A stretch of DNA of 64,000 nucleotides from Acestrorhynchus altus (taxonomy: Eukaryota > Chordata > Actinopteri > Characiformes > Acestrorhynchidae), in NCBI GenBank assembly GCA_034509495.1, contig CM067522.1:17924928-17988927 (forward strand), given 5' to 3'. Shown in pieces: positions 11,192 to 24,435 of the stretch. A program made the position numbers and the translations under genes. The notes below the pieces were generated by a model. The model made no database searches and had not been told where the DNA came from. It saw only the letters and a program-made list of their open reading frames with translations. Each line of letters opens with the position of its first letter. Position 1 is the stretch's first letter.

Positions 11192-14100
11192 ATGGAGGTT
11201 TTACAGAATACGGAGGGGGAAACTCTTAAATATAAGCCCGGGGGGCGTTTGGACATGAATCACGGTTTCCTGCATCATATTCGGAGGAATCAGATCGCCA
11301 GGTAAGAGCTTAGCAGACCATCGGCACTGGAGCTGGAGATACGGGGTTTAGTTTAGTGTGGTTTGTACGGGCTGTTTAAGTCGAAAGGCTCTGAAATATA
11401 AAGAGTAAAAGAGGGTGAACGCTGATCTCCTGGCCTGTCGGTCCGGACTGCGGGGCTGGAAGTTTGTTTACATGATCAAATTGCTTCTTTTTAAAGGGAC
11501 GATTATGATAAAGAGGTGAAACAGGCCAAAGAACGACAGAAACGCAGACACACAGCGACCCCCCGGCGACCCCGACGACCCGACCGAGAGGTTTACCATC
11601 CGCGCCTCCGAAGTAAGAGCTGCACGTTTTTTTTTCCTGTTTTGCTCTCTTTCTGCTTGTTTTCCTCGTTTTCTGCTCCGTTTTCTTCTTTTACATTTAC
11701 AGGTAAACTACAGTTAATATGAAACAGACTGTTCAACATAGTAAGCAAGTATTATTTAGGTTTTCTTCACTTTTACCTGGAAAAGTACCTGGAAAATAAC
11801 TTTGGCTGAGCTCTCAGACCTCTTTTGGCCTGTTAAGGTTGTGGTTTGTTCATAATCCTCACTAGGAAAGGCCAGGTGATGCAATTCTCATAGCTTACCC
11901 CCCCAAAAAAAACGCAGCCATGGGTTCTTCCAAGCAGGTGCCTAGCACCTTGAAAACGCTCAAGGTCTGCAAAGCAGCAGAAGGCTGTAAGACGATAACC
12001 AAGCACTGATGCCATTTCTGCAGTTCATAATGTAATGAAGAAATAGTTAACATCAGTGGAGGTCAAGATAAGGTCTGGACTGCTGAAGGGAAAATCTGAA
12101 TCTGCTTGTAGTCTTGCAAGATGGATAAATCAGGACCCTGCTTGACTGCAAAAGGCCTTTGGGATGATTTAACACAGGGGTTCTCAACTGTTTCCATCTT
12201 ACAGCCCACCTGTTAATAGCTAGTCTAACGGGCCACAATGAAACAAAATTCTTTTTTAGCGATAGATTCCTCAAGTGCTGAGGCTGAAAATGTGAGACTT
12301 GGGGTCTGAGCAGTAGCTTAAAGAAATCACTATACGTCACTATACGTCCAGTGGCGACAACCTCACTTTGCCCTTTCAGAACTCGCTTTCAGATCATATC
12401 TGATGTAGTCTTGTACTTGTGGGTGATTATTTTATTTATTTATTTTTTGTATTTTCTGAGGAACGGTGTTGCCATTCTTTCATCATTTAAACTGTTTGTA
12501 TAATGTTCATTATTTGAACACAACCTCTTGATTTGTAGGCTCAGTTTTTGTCACAGTCCTTTATGATTTAAAGTGCCTTTACCAGCCCACTACTGACTAC
12601 TGCCTCCCCGTGTGGATGGGCAGGCGGACCACTAGAGAGTGCTTCATGGCCCACTGATGGTCCCCAGTCCATAAATTGAGAAACCCTGATGTAGCAGACT
12701 CTGGAGTTGTGGTGCATTGTTAAGTTTCTAATGACACTTTCACAGTAGCAAAATTATCCATCCAAATCTTAAAATATGCACTAAAAATTGATTATTAGAT
12801 CATCTACACCAACTGCCCAGTCTGTAAACTAAATCTGAAACAACACTACTTTATAGCTTGGTTTTGAGAGGTTATCAGTAATAATTTATATCTGTGATTG
12901 AAAATTTTCAGATGGCTCTGAGCCCGGGGCTGGTGTGGAAGCAGAGGAATGGAATGAAAGCAGTTCTGGCACAGAGCAGGAGAGCACAGGCAGTGAACTG
13001 TTCTGGCTTGACTACCAAGCCGACAGTGGCCACGTAACCTCATTTATCGTCTGCAAGGTATGCAGAACTTTTCTCATTTTAATATTGTGTCATGTACCCT
13101 TCGATTTTTAGTGCCAAATATAACTTACTAACAGGGAACAGAGCCATGTCCACAGAATATTTTCTCTACAATAAACAATGTATTAATTCAGCAAATTTTG
13201 TAAATGTTCAGCAAATGTTTAGTAAAGAAGTTTTAAGGAAAATTTTCTGTTCCTTACAAAAATCATCTTTACTTGATTTTCACTGTTTTCAGTTTTTGCA
13301 TTTTGCAATGAAAGTAGTAGGACTGTGTTATCAGACAGGGGGAGAACATGACACCTATCTGTGATTTTTCAGGGAGACTGAGGAGAAGGGGCTCAAAGCG
13401 TATCCAGCAAGCGGATTGTCTCTTTTCCGTAAACAAGCGCCTTGAGTCCGCGCACAAGCAAGATTAGCCTACTTAGAAACAAAACAGGGGCTTAAGGTTT
13501 CCCAGGGCCTTAAATAGAGTTGTTTATGTAATTTCTGAACTTGTATTATATATTAGACAATATATGTTTCCAAAATGAATAATGCCCTGAGCAAAAAAGC
13601 TTTTGTCTAGTAATAAAAAGAGCTCTTTGATTTATAATAGAACCATATTTGGTGCTGCATAGAGCATATTTTAGAAGTTCTGTGTAGGGATGGGTGATAA
13701 TATTGGGATATAAACAGAGTGGGATATGGATTGAGATGATCTTGTTTGTATTGCGTTTTAAAGTAAAAAAAAAAAAATTCTGTTTCTGTTTTGCTGAAAT
13801 ATTTTTTCTGCTCCACTCCACACATACATGAGGAGTTTTTCATCAATCAATCAAATTTTATTTATATAGCGCTTTTTACAACAGGAAGTTGTCACAAAGC
13901 AGCTTTACATAGATCCGGGTCCGAGCCTCAAATGAGCAGCCAGTGGGCAAACAGTGGCAAGGAAAAACTCCCTCAGACTTGGAGGAAGAAACCTTGAGAG
14001 GAACCAAGGCTCAAGTGAGGAACCCATCCTCCTTTGGTTGACACCGGAGAGCGTAAACAACAACAGTACATAGGTATAGAGGAGTAGAGAAAAATAAATA

Positions 14101-14965
14101 AATAAATAAAATAGACAGAGGGAAGATAAAGAATTGTGGTTGTAGTAGTGATGAAGTCCATGCAGGTAGCGTAGTCTAATCTGGCAGTTGGTAAAGGGGT
14201 GAAAGCAGTGGAGGGGTAAAGGGGTGGACCCCTTTACGCCAGGCGTCTGGGGCAGCTCAGGACATGGGGGGAGAGGGAGAGAGATTAGTGCCCCCTTAGG
14301 GGTGTTAGTGAAAAACCTGCGTAAAGAGAAAGGTTTTCAGTCGTGATTTAAAGATAGACAGTGTGTCTGAGTCCCGAACAGTAGGAGGAAGGCTATTCCA
14401 GATAAGAGAAAGCTCTTCCCCCAACAGTGTTCTTTTTAATCCTAGGGACAGTCAATAGGCCTGCTTTCTGAGAACGCAGTCTACGTGACGGGTTGTAGGG
14501 TATTAAAAGGTCTTTTAGGTAATGTGGGGCTAAACCATTTAGCGACCTGTAAGTTAATAGCAATATTTTATAGTCATGTCCTCATTTTTCACATTGTATT
14601 TTTCACATTGTACTGTATATTACTGTGTATATTTCCTAAGGGATCAGTAAAGTTCTATCTAATATAATCTAATTGTATTTTCCCATTCAGCTAAAATATA
14701 TCAGGATGTGATTTTTTTGTCCATATCATCCAGCCCATTTTATATGGAAGTCTATTAAGGGTTTTCTTTTTACAGAACCATGAGGCTCATGACCTTAATA
14801 TCTCTTCCCTCTTAATCATTTTTCTCTACCTGTCCTTTTTAGGAGGATGAGCCAGAAAGTGTGGTTGAAAGAGTGGAGGAGAAGAATGTGCTCGACACAG
14901 CCATGAGAGCAGCACTGTTGGCACGTATTGGACAGGAAATGGATAAGCGGCTCGACAAACGCTGA
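11192..14965 (+). CDS. c2orf68: C2orf68 / UPF0561 family protein
   Basis: Four exons: 11192-11301, 11497-11612, 12912-13057 and 14843-14965 (TGA). They sum to 495 nt, that is 164 codons plus stop, close to the roughly 166-residue human protein. The N terminus reads MEVLQNTEGETLKYKPGGRL and is followed by MNHGFLHHIRRNQIARDDYD. Next comes a strongly basic stretch (KERQKRRHTATPRRPRRPDR) encoded by exon 2. Exon 3 is acidic and serine-rich and holds ELFWLDYQADSG. Exon 4 encodes a charged helix ending MDKRLDKR. No catalytic motif, membrane segment or signal peptide is visible. The molecular function of the family is unknown to me. It is the head-to-head partner of usp39, as in human. Intron 2 carries a hAT-type MITE and intron 3 a nested repeat cluster. 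Confidence 0.93.
12175..12688. mobile_element. hAT-like MITE, c2orf68 intron 2
   Basis: It starts CAGGGGTTCTCAACTG and ends AATTGAGAAACCCTG, imperfect terminal inverted repeats. The flanking octamers ATTTAACA and ATGTAGCA match at six of eight positions, as expected for an aged 8-bp hAT duplication. There is no transposase frame. A diverged relative lies at 29715-30015. Confidence 0.65.
13685..14736. mobile_element. AGGGCTGGGC-type MITE with nested insertions, c2orf68 intron 3
   Basis: The left end TAGGGATGGGTGATAATAT and right end CATATCATCCAGCCCA match the ends of the 16227 element. Inside, from about 13845, sits another repeat that opens with a TTTTATTTATATAGCGCTTTT block widespread in fish. 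Near 14635-14672 is a LINE-type tail (ATCAGTAAAGTTCTATCTAA). This suggests at least two later insertions into an older MITE. Confidence 0.55.
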
Positions 14966-15208
14966 GGGAAAAGGAAGTTTTGATGGATGGAAGTAAAGAC
15001 TGCTGAAGTCTAAGAAGCCTTCACACCACTGAGCTTGACTTCAGTTCACAGCATGAAGAAGAGGAAATGAGGAAGATGTACAATTGAAACGGGCACCTCC
15101 AACTGTAACGTAGAGATGATCTCATATCTTACACGAGAGGAGTTGTAATCTGTCGCTAGTGTGGTACAAGTGACGTGATGCAAACACTCTCCGACCAGTC
15201 AGTGATTG

Positions 15209-15214
15209 AATAAA
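15209..15214 (+). terminator. Poly(A) signal of c2orf68
   Basis: AATAAA lies 244 bases after the c2orf68 stop codon and is the first such signal downstream. Confidence 0.65.
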
Positions 15215-16226
15215 GTGGGTTGAAATTGAACATCATTAGCACTTGAGTGAGCAGTCACATCTCAGCCAGTTGCCAACAGAATGAGTGTGGCATGTGAGCT
15301 TGTTCTTATGCAGAGACTGTTGATGTGAAAACCTTTCACGTTTTTGTACAATTTATAGCACAATGTACAGGGACAACAGTTTTCTGTAGAGCAACATCCA
15401 TAAGGTTATGTGACCTCTCTGTAGACGTTTAATGACAACTGACGTATGAACGTACATATAATGCAAGTTATATATAATGAACTTTTTGTCCCCTTGGCGT
15501 TATACGGTTCTATCTGCATTTTGAGAAGGCTTGAGATATTTGAGATGGTGGCTGTGGCTGAAATGGATCCCTGTTTACGTTTTATGGCACTAATGAGTGT
15601 CAGACATTTTTCCTTATTTGTGAAATCATGAAGTGGAATTTTCTAGATAAAGAGTCTACAATGCAATAAAAAAAAACACTTCACATATTGTTACAAGGTT
15701 GTCAGAGAAGAAGAATATGTGAATAATTTCAGAACCTTCTACAGATCCAAGGGGACAATTTCTAAAGGCTTATTCCAACAGACATAAGTTGACACTTTCT
15801 AAAGTGAAATGACACCAAAACTGACCACCTTTATGACAGTAGAGGCTGGTTGTAATAAGCCTTTATGAGTGTTTGTTTGTTGTCATTAAAGGCATTGTGT
15901 GGGGAGCATGTAGCCCTTTTGGTGCCCTACAGTAAAGTGTTACAGACTTTGTAATGTTTAGCTCAGGATCAGATGCAAAAAGAGACCGATCAGTTGGTTT
16001 TCTTGTGCCCCATATTCAACCAGTCAGGCAGTTTGTGTTTTTTATCTTTGTGCTACTGATTGGTGATGTTATACCTCCATTAGCCTTGTAGTCTCAGAGC
16101 AGCAAAACTGCAGTAAAGGGCAAATTATGGAAACTTAATATTCCTTTTATGTGCTACCATCAGAAAACACATGATGGTTGAGGCTGAGAACTGTTCTCTT
16201 GTGAGTTGCAACTGTATGAGTGACAT

Positions 16227-16627
16227 CAGGGCTGGGCGATATTGATATTCATATCATACAGCAAGATACTCAATTTCCTTAATTTCCCTGAGGGAACCTT
16301 CCCAAGGGATCAATAAAGTTCTATCTTATCCTATACGGGCAGAGCCAATATCATTTATATTGAGAATTAAAGTTTTTAAATACGTTCTGTTTCAATTTTG
16401 GAGAAACCTTTTTTCTACTCTCTCACTCTGCTCCACCCCCTGCTCTCAGCTCCTCCACCAGTCTGCTCCCCTCGACCCCATTTGAGCTCTCAAGACAAGA
16501 TAAAATTTTAATATGTTTAAATATAGTAAATTTTTTGATACTGTATTTTTCACATCATATATCATACATTGCCATTCAGCTAAAATATATCTGGATATCT
16601 GATTTTTTTTTGATCGCCCAGCCCTAG
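16227..16627. mobile_element. MITE with CAGGGCTGGGCGAT terminal repeats
   Basis: The best-preserved copy of this family in the window. It runs from CAGGGCTGGGCGATATTG to ATCGCCCAGCCCTAG, about 400 bp, and is non-coding. A short LINE tail (GGGATCAATAAAGTTCTATC) has landed inside at about 16280-16336. Further ends or copies lie at 5285, 6268, 13685, 56140-56405 and 62329. Confidence 0.7.
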
Positions 16628-16959
16628 GTAACATACATCTGTTTCACTAAAATATCATTTCTGTAACAACGGTCATCTTATTGAGAATATGTTTATTGTC
16701 TTTGGTGGTCAAATATTTCAGGAAATTAAGGGATTATTTTTGAGCAGATCATCAGTAATGATGAATAAATGTTAACTTTTTTCATCATGCCTTTTTTGGT
16801 TGAAAAGATTTTTATTTTTGTAAAAATGTTCTCAGTTCTAAAACCTATAAAGTATGTTAAAGGATTATGCTTGTGATGGTTTGTTTCTGTTTTAGGCAGT
16901 TGCTCTGTTATAGTTTGTAAATATCAGTTGCCTGTAGTTTGGTAAGACAGATGAGAGTT

Positions 16960-17373
16960 CTGGTTCTGAACTTGCAGGCTTGTCTATCTGAGTGGTTACC
17001 TCATCAGGCCATGAAGAACTATATGTGGAACCTTGGTCATTGATCACTATAGGAATGGCATTCTCTCAATGAGCCACCTCTGGGAACTCCTTCAAGACTG
17101 TTGGAAAACCATTTCAGGTGACTTATTTCAAGCTCATTGAGAGAATTCCAAGAGTGCAAAGCAGAATCAGAGCCAAGGATGGCTGTTTTGAAGAAACTAG
17201 AATATAAAACATGTTTTCAGCTATTTCACCTTTTTTTGTTAAGTACAAAACTCCACAAGTGTTCATTCACAGTTTTGATGCCTTCAGTGAGAATCTACAG
17301 TGTAAATAGTCGTGAAAATACAGAAAACGCATTGAATGAGAAGGTGTGTCCAAACTTTTGGCCTGTACTGTAC
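16960..17373 (+). mobile_element. Tc1/mariner 3' remnant
   Basis: About 17080-17130 corresponds to the decayed C-terminal end of a Tc1-type transposase. The non-coding tail runs to the terminal repeat GTGTGTCCAAACTTTTGGCC at 17345, typical of fish Tc1 elements. No left terminal repeat is visible. A family B fragment (reverse) starts immediately after it and runs to about 17515. Confidence 0.65.
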
Positions 17374-20300
17374 ATGCTCAACCTGCATGCAGAGATGGCA
17401 CTGATTCAGATATTGGCTCAGAGGAGTGAGAAGGGAGGGGCTGTTGGCTCTCTTTCTTTGCTTACACAGTATTCACATATCAGAAGAATCCTGAGAAGGG
17501 ATAAATACTGATACATAAATAACAAAAGTAATAAAGGACATTCAGGGTTTTGTATTTTAATTTAAATTACTTATAATAAATATACTTGTCAATCTAATTT
17601 AATCCATTTTAGAGTTTAAACACACTCTGGATGATTAATTCCCAACAGCTTCTGAGATGTGAAGTATTACTTAGTCTTTTCAAGCAGAAAATAAATAAAT
17701 AAAAGTACATTTTTGATAGAAACATGGTCAAGATTTTTTACATCTCAAATGAAGAACAATCTGAGGAGCATATGATACTCCTAAAAATAAAAATGTCTGG
17801 CATGTGTGACTGTCTGCTGGAAATAGCTTTTTAATGTTCTGGTGAATAAAAGTATGTCAACGTAAGAACGTTTCCCTAAAAGGTATTGAGGTATTGAGTG
17901 ATGATGCCTAAGCAGAGCAAGAAGGCTGTACTCCAGGGGGCAGCATTTACTGCTCCTACTAAACCAAAAGAAACTGCACTTAGTAATGTGGTTCTCTGTT
18001 CCAGCCCTGTGTGTTCAGTACTGTCCAATGTTATGTAACATTTTCCCAAGTGATCTTCACCTTATTGGGCTCACAAAGGCCCAGAGAACTAGCTCACGAG
18101 TCCAATCAGGTGTGTTAGGTTCGGGAAAACACTGGGATTGAGACGCTGAGCTTCAGCAAATTGAGCCAAGATGCACTTTAATCTTTAAAGGGGTTTTAAC
18201 AAACCCACTTAAACATTCTAATGTAGATAAACATATCAAGGATTTCTGGGAATCATCAATACTTTAATAATGGACCGATGGGTTTCTGGAGTCCCGTAAT
18301 ACAGAGTGCAATTGTTAATCTGTGAATGAATTCACCACATACCCCTCACCCTCCTTTTTATCCCCCTCACATAATCCTCCCTGTGGGAGCAAACAAAAGC
18401 TCAAATTCCCATATTCCCAGGCACCTAGGCTCCACCTACATAGCGTCTGAGCAAACTGATTGGGTGTCCAAAAATCCTGGTCTAACATCTTTCACGTAGT
18501 CACACACCCGACCATGTGGATGGTGGTCCTTGAGGCCTTCTCTGTACCTTCATTAACATACACGGCAGAAGACTGAGAACAGTGAGACCAGAACCTTTTC
18601 CCTTTTTATTCACAGATAATGTCGTCGGAACGCAGAATATTCCTCATCAGTGGGGATCCGGAAACATTTGAACATTGTTGTTATTTTGGAAATACCACTT
18701 CTGCCACATTTCACTTTGCACATTAAAAAGGGATATAAACCTTATAGGAACACTTTATATTCACTAACGCAGAACGGAAGAAGCTATAGAACACGTATCC
18801 TCCTGAAGCATTCCTGTAATGGGCTACGCCTCCCAAAGGCTCTGCCAAGTAAATAAGCACCCTAACTGCTGGTGCTGAGTTTGAGTTTTAGGGATGTAAA
18901 CATAGTAAGACATATGTAGTTTGGGGTCAGAGAAGGTCCTGTCTATTTTGTAGTTGGATCTAGCGACGGTGCCATACTGTACTGCACTGTACAGTACATG
19001 GGACACCCTTGGTTTGGCACATGTTCATTCAGAAATAGTATTTTGTAAGTATTCACCTCCTTGCACAGATTTAAAAAAATGACATTCACGCAAACATGAA
19101 TGGAACATTACATATCATATTAAAGCAACAGAACCAGAGAGGTTATCATAACACGTAACCTTGCTTTTAAACAACAATTTGAAACATACATAAAGTAAGA
19201 AATTAACAAATTGAGGCATGAATGTCACGTTTAATGTTTGATCAGTTTCTATAGTACCAATCTATAGAAATTAGGACCTTAACTAGCAGACCAAAACATT
19301 AAACTCCACTCACTCACTGCACAGCCTGCAGCTCCTTCTCCAGCTCCTTACTTGGACCAAAACATTAAACTTCAGTCACTTACACAGACCAACACATCCC
19401 AGGTCTGTGCAAGGAGCTTAAAGCTGAAGCTGAAGGATTAAATTATGAGGGGAACTCTTCCATGAGCTACAACAAGCCCTACAAAATAACAGCACGGTTC
19501 CAACACTTCTCAGCTTCTCATGCCTCCAGAACTGTTTTGAGTAGTGATTTTGCACACAAGCTTTCCAGGAGCAGGGTTGGTGACCATTGATCGAAGCAGA
19601 TTTTGAGCTGAGACAAAACATCTGGCATTTAAATGTGAAAAGCCCACAAGTTCTAAATGCTTCAGATTTCAACCAGTGGTCTTGTCACTGGGCCTTTACT
19701 GCTGACCTGGGTTACTGTGACCTCTGGTTTGCTGCTGTTTTGTGCTTGGTTTGAAAAGCAGTCTAGGTTGATATGCAAAACTGTTCAGCACACCATTGAC
19801 CTCTGGAGTCAGTAGATACATTTCAGTACTTCTGTTGAACCTGAGGCTACCCTTGCTACTGTGGCCCCAAGCTTGACCCAGATCTTTGTCAAGCTACACT
19901 GTGACAGCATCTTTGATTGCATTTCTTTCATTGCATGACCTGAACGTTTTAGATGCACAGAGCATGCACTTCTTTAATGTGAAGCAGAAGTATTGTATTG
20001 AGCAGTTGAGCACTTAGATGCTTAGTTGAGCTTCTGGCACAGCACTGGTGTTTATCCATGTGCAAGACCACTGGTTTGATCCGATCTTTGTGTTGCAGAA
20101 AGTGGAAAGAATGAGATTAAAGCAGGTAGTCAGCTGAAATTTTCATTCATCTTATTTGTTGTGTCTCTGGTGCATCAGAAGGTCATGTGCAGATGTGGAT
20201 GATTAGTCTACCTTATGAGAGCACACTGCGTTCTTTCTCACAAGCAAGCACCTGAACGGGCAAACTCAGAGTGGCAATGAATGTCTGGCCCAAATATGGT

Positions 20301-20669
20301 TGAAATCTGAGCCATAAGTGCCAAAAAGTTGATTTGGGACAGTAGAAACAGAGTTGTAGACCTATCATTGTAGTCCATATGCTACTGCTCTGAAATTTGT
20401 AGTGCCCTTCTTAATACTCTAGTTCTCTGGGGATTTTTTTACATTTTGCGTGCACTTTTGTGGGTTTGCTGTATATTTAATGTATTTAAATTTAGTCCAT
20501 CAGTGCACATTTTACCTCCTTTAAGTCCCACACCCTCATAACCATGTGCATGATGCAACATTCAGCATTGTGTGAACACTCACACTGGTGCTGATTGTCA
20601 AGGTCAGCAAGTGTTGTGCTGCACAGTGGGGTTACTGAGAGCTTTGTGGGGTGTGTTCATAGTTTAATT

Positions 20670-21250
20670 CACAAAAAAAAGTATTTATAGGAGACAGTCA
20701 CACATACCACATATTGTTATGTTCAGGAGATCCTAGACTACTCAAGTTTGTCTTCATTTGAGATGTGAAAAGCAAGAGACTTTTAATATTTAAATATTAA
20801 ATATTTAAAAATTAATTTAAATAAATGAATTTGACCATGTTTTGGTTTAAAATTTACTTGAGCCTATTTGTATGTTTTGTTGTTTGTTTGTTTATAAGGA
20901 ATAAAAACCTCTGCATTTTGGAATCCTGTTGGAAATAATCATTCTGGACAGTTTTCCCCAAAAAAAAACATCCTGAATATCAATTTTTATCGTTATTATT
21001 TATGTATGTATCTAAGTATGTATATATCCTTTGATGTCATTAAAGCCCCCCCCCTACATGCATGTAGAGCATGTAAACGTGGACAGAGCAGTAAACATGC
21101 ACTGGAAGCATTTAAACTGGGATTTAATCCAGTTGCAAATGATTGTAGCTGTTTTCTGAACTGGATTAGTCACTGATAATGACTGTTAGATAGGGTAAGC
21201 CTTGTAGTTTATGATATATATTGTATATATCTTTTTTATATATAATATAA
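20670..21250 (+). repeat. Dispersed repeat family B
   Basis: It shares a TATTTATAGGAGACAGTCACACAT-like block and, later, GGACAGAGCAGTAAACATGC followed by TTTAAACTGGGATTTAAT with copies at 22385, 31425, 48030 and 60160. No open frame is visible. Confidence 0.7.
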
Positions 21251-22384
21251 AATGGTAAAATATTGTCAAATCTGAAAATAAATAAATAAATCTGGGGACA
21301 TTATCTTCGCATTAAAGTGCACAGATTTCAAATGATACATCATTATATATCAAAACCATTCTAGAATAATTTATAATCATTTATCTAAATACTTTGTGAT
21401 GTATGTTTCAGTGCCATCTAGTTCCTGTAACTATGACTATAATTAGTGTTGTTTCGTTAGATTTGTCTTACACACATTTCCCATCTCAACTTATCATAAA
21501 CATGGCCTGTGCTATAAGGGGTTAACAATGTACTCATGGAGCTCTTATGTAACCAACCATGTGTTACCACTTAGTACTGTACACATGAATGTATGATGCA
21601 AGTTAAAAATAGAAGTAACTGATAGGCGTGTGGTGGGAGTGTCCCACTGAAACGCCCCCAAGTTCTGAAATTAATGGTCTGGATCCTGTTCAGTAGTTAT
21701 TTGATCTCGTGGCTTATTTATGGTGTCACACTTGTACAATGTCAGACTTTATCTGAGCTGCTAAAGAGCACAGCCTAAATATGGTTTCTTGCCAGGGTAA
21801 AATTTCGGTGCACCCAGGATTCACTGGAATAATCCCTGATCTACCATATCAGGAAAAAGTTGTGGCTGAAGATATTTTACTCCAAAGTAATGCAACAGTA
21901 AAATGAGACCAATTTCATACGGTGCATCTGAATACAGAGAGCATGCTCAAAAAATTAAATTATCTTTAATAATTTAAATACAAAAGTATTTCAGTGCTCC
22001 ACTAAAGGGCTACGTCAGTCTAATCATAGGATCTAACAAAGTTCTGAAATTAATATTTTGGTGCAATTTCTTGGTAACACTTTACAACAAGGTTACATTA
22101 GTTAACAGTAATAAACATTACTGAATGGTTTAGAAATATTTGAGTAATAAAATATTTGAGAAGCAGCAGCCAGTTGGGCATTGCATAGTCTCTGTAACTC
22201 TATAACTAACAGCAATAATTAACCTACACTGTATGGACAAGAGTACGTATATCTAACTTCATTCATTCATTACTCAATTATTTACTGATGCTGCAGAAGT
22301 AAATGTGGGTCAATGTTTATAATTAGCTGAAACATGTTTATGTAAATGTTTATAACTTTCATAAGTAATTATCATTAACTTTGA

Positions 22385-22790
22385 AAACCTTGGGCTAATT
22401 TTGCAAGATGTTTTCATGGTTTGAAGTACTTTTATTCACCAAAATATTAAAATATTTATAGGAGACAGTCACACATGCCAGATACTGTTATATTCAGCAG
22501 ATCCTTGACATTAATCCAAATAAAACAAAAAAAGAGAGCAAAAAAAGAGAAACGGCCTGTATGGGTCTGTATGCAGGTTAAGCATGTTCACGTGGACAGA
22601 GCAGTAAACATGCACTGGAAGCTCCTTTGGACTTTAAACTGGATTTAATTCAGTTGGACTCAAGTTCATTTACCAAACTGGATTACTGACCGAGTTCAAC
22701 ACACAATGATGAGATGTCCGTAAAGTGGTACCAGTTTCTTTTTCTGTTTATAAATTTACAGCTCTGGTTCTGTCATGTAGCCTTTTAAAC
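22385..22790 (+). repeat. Dispersed repeat family B
   Basis: It opens with GATGTTTTCATGGTTTGAAG and TACTTTTATTCACCAAAA, then GACAGAGCAGTAAACATGCA. These match 31425 and 48030 in the same order. Confidence 0.7.
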
Positions 22791-22804
22791 TCTCAGTAAA
22801 GATA

Positions 22805-23098
22805 ATGAGTCCGGTATTAGAAGGTAAACTGCCAGTAATTAATTTGAAGTTTAAGTTTGGAAACTGGGACATTCAGGCAGCAGCGGTCATACGTCACTCT
22901 CCTTGGGGAGTTGATGTGGCGAGAGGGAACATCCAGTCTGGAGGGGCCAGAATGGAAACTGATAGTTCTCAGTTTGATCTGGTTGGACAGCAATGTACTG
23001 AAAGACGAGCCTCCGGGACTAAGAAAAGACCAGTTAATGATAGACGTGTGTGCGGATTTACGTATGCTGCTTACGCAATATTAACCAATAGTCCTTAG
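22805..23098 (+). other. Coding-like island of unknown identity
   Basis: Two overlapping + frames stay open here. The frame from 22857 reads like a natural helical protein (GELMWREGTSSLEGPEWKL, then LIWLDSNVLKDEPPGLRKD) and ends after MLLTQY at about 23084. The base composition is richer in GC than the surroundings. I recognise no family. No clear partner exon was found. It could be a decayed transposon gene, a retrocopy fragment or a lone exon. Confidence 0.25.
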
Positions 23099-24326
23099 CA
23101 ACAGTAATCTCGGAATATCAGTTTCATTAATGCAAACCAACAAGGGACCCAACTGATGTATGAACACAATAGACTTCGTTTGTGTGGGATAATTGGTAAA
23201 ATAGGCCAAACGGGTGAACAACCAGGATTAGGGTCAACAAATCTGTGATTAAAAAATCCATGACAATTTTCCAAGAATTCTTAAATACATAGAAGACTGT
23301 CAAGTGTGCTAAAAATTGAGCTCTGCAGCAGATCAGTCAGTCCCTGCTTAATGCACCTGATCCAAAGAGCTACTTAATCAATGGACCACTAATCAATACG
23401 GACCACCTAAGCTGTATATGGTGCATGTGTTCCTGAAATAAAGGAAAATCAACACAATTGCTTCCTCAGTGTGTTCTTTATTGTCATATTTTTGAACCCT
23501 TGTGTTTCCCTTGTGTGCTCCACTGGTTGTCCCTGCCCACAGGTTAAAGAACCCTGCTCTAGAACACGTTTAACAATAACACTGAAAGTTCCCAGATGTT
23601 TACTTTCTCCAACATCGAGAGTATTGGTTGGTGAACTGCTGGTGAGAACGAATGGAAAAACACAATTAAGATTTAAAACCGAATTTGTCACCCAGTAGAC
23701 GGGCTTTAGAAATGTACATCTGTTCCTCAGAGCTTTATATGAGGATGAAAGGTGTGCATTTCAGTGAAGACCTCATGTTACTCTCCAAGCAGTAAAGAAA
23801 AGATTGGATAGGAGCTGTGGAAAGGTGCCTTGAAAGGCTACCCAACTTAGTTTTTCAGGTAAAAAAAAAAAAAATTAACAAAAAATAAAGAAATATTACT
23901 TTTATGCAATGCATCCAAATAATACATCTACAGTTGAAAGATCAACCAGGTTATTTTAATTAGACCGTTTGCATTTGTTCTGCCTCAGAGGCAAAGCTTC
24001 ATGGTTTTCATTTGTTAGACACTAATGCACATGAACCTCCAAGGCATAGATTTTTAATTCCATTTTGACTGATTTTACCACAAAACTGAGGCTTATAGGA
24101 GTGGATGCTGCATGTAGACTGTAAATTTAAAACTATGCTTTATAAAATGTTCAGATCAGGTCATTACAGCTAATAACTGTTCTTAAATAGTAACAATATT
24201 AAAACGCTCATTCCTGATTACAATTTCCCTCAAAAATGTTTTCACAGTATTGTGTGAGATGGGATGGTGGGATTAAGTACCTTGTTTTAAGTACGACTCA
24301 TTGACCAATTGTAAGAAAGAATAATA

Positions 24327-24332
24327 TTTATT
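24327..24332 (-). terminator. mat2a: Poly(A) signal of mat2a
   Basis: AATAAA on the - strand, about 800 bases after the stop and just beyond the third UACAGARAA hairpin. Confidence 0.6.
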
Positions 24333-24410
24333 GTTAAAAAAAGGAAAATAAGAGTAATTAAATATGAAAGAGAGAGAGAGAGAGAGGGAGGGAGAGAGCA
24401 TGTAAACAAA

Positions 24411-24435
24411 GCTGGTTTCTCTGTACAACACCAGC
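24411..24435 (-). promoter_or_regulatory. mat2a: METTL16-type hairpin, distal copy, mat2a 3' UTR
   Basis: On the transcript strand GCUGGU pairs with ACCAGC around a loop GUUGUACAGAGAA. The nonamer UACAGAGAA (24417-24425) abuts the 3' arm. Stem and nonamer are visible. METTL16 binding and m6A modification of the central A are known for vertebrate MAT2A hairpins. Confidence 0.8.

Larger units (their letters stand above)
15215..24300. other. Repeat-rich intergenic region c2orf68-mat2a
   Basis: No conserved gene was found across about 9 kb. It holds a MITE (16227), a Tc1 tail (16960), family B repeats (20670 and 22385), a copy of the 7930 repeat (19290-19520) and one coding-like island (22805-23098). 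In human the interval between C2orf68 and MAT2A contains several genes (for example TMEM150A, RNF181, VAMP5, VAMP8 and GGCX); I recognised none of them here. Confidence 0.6.

Noticed and set aside
17137..17511. 124-codon open frame as a gene
   Set aside because: It overlaps the non-coding tail and terminal repeat of a Tc1 element and then a family B fragment.
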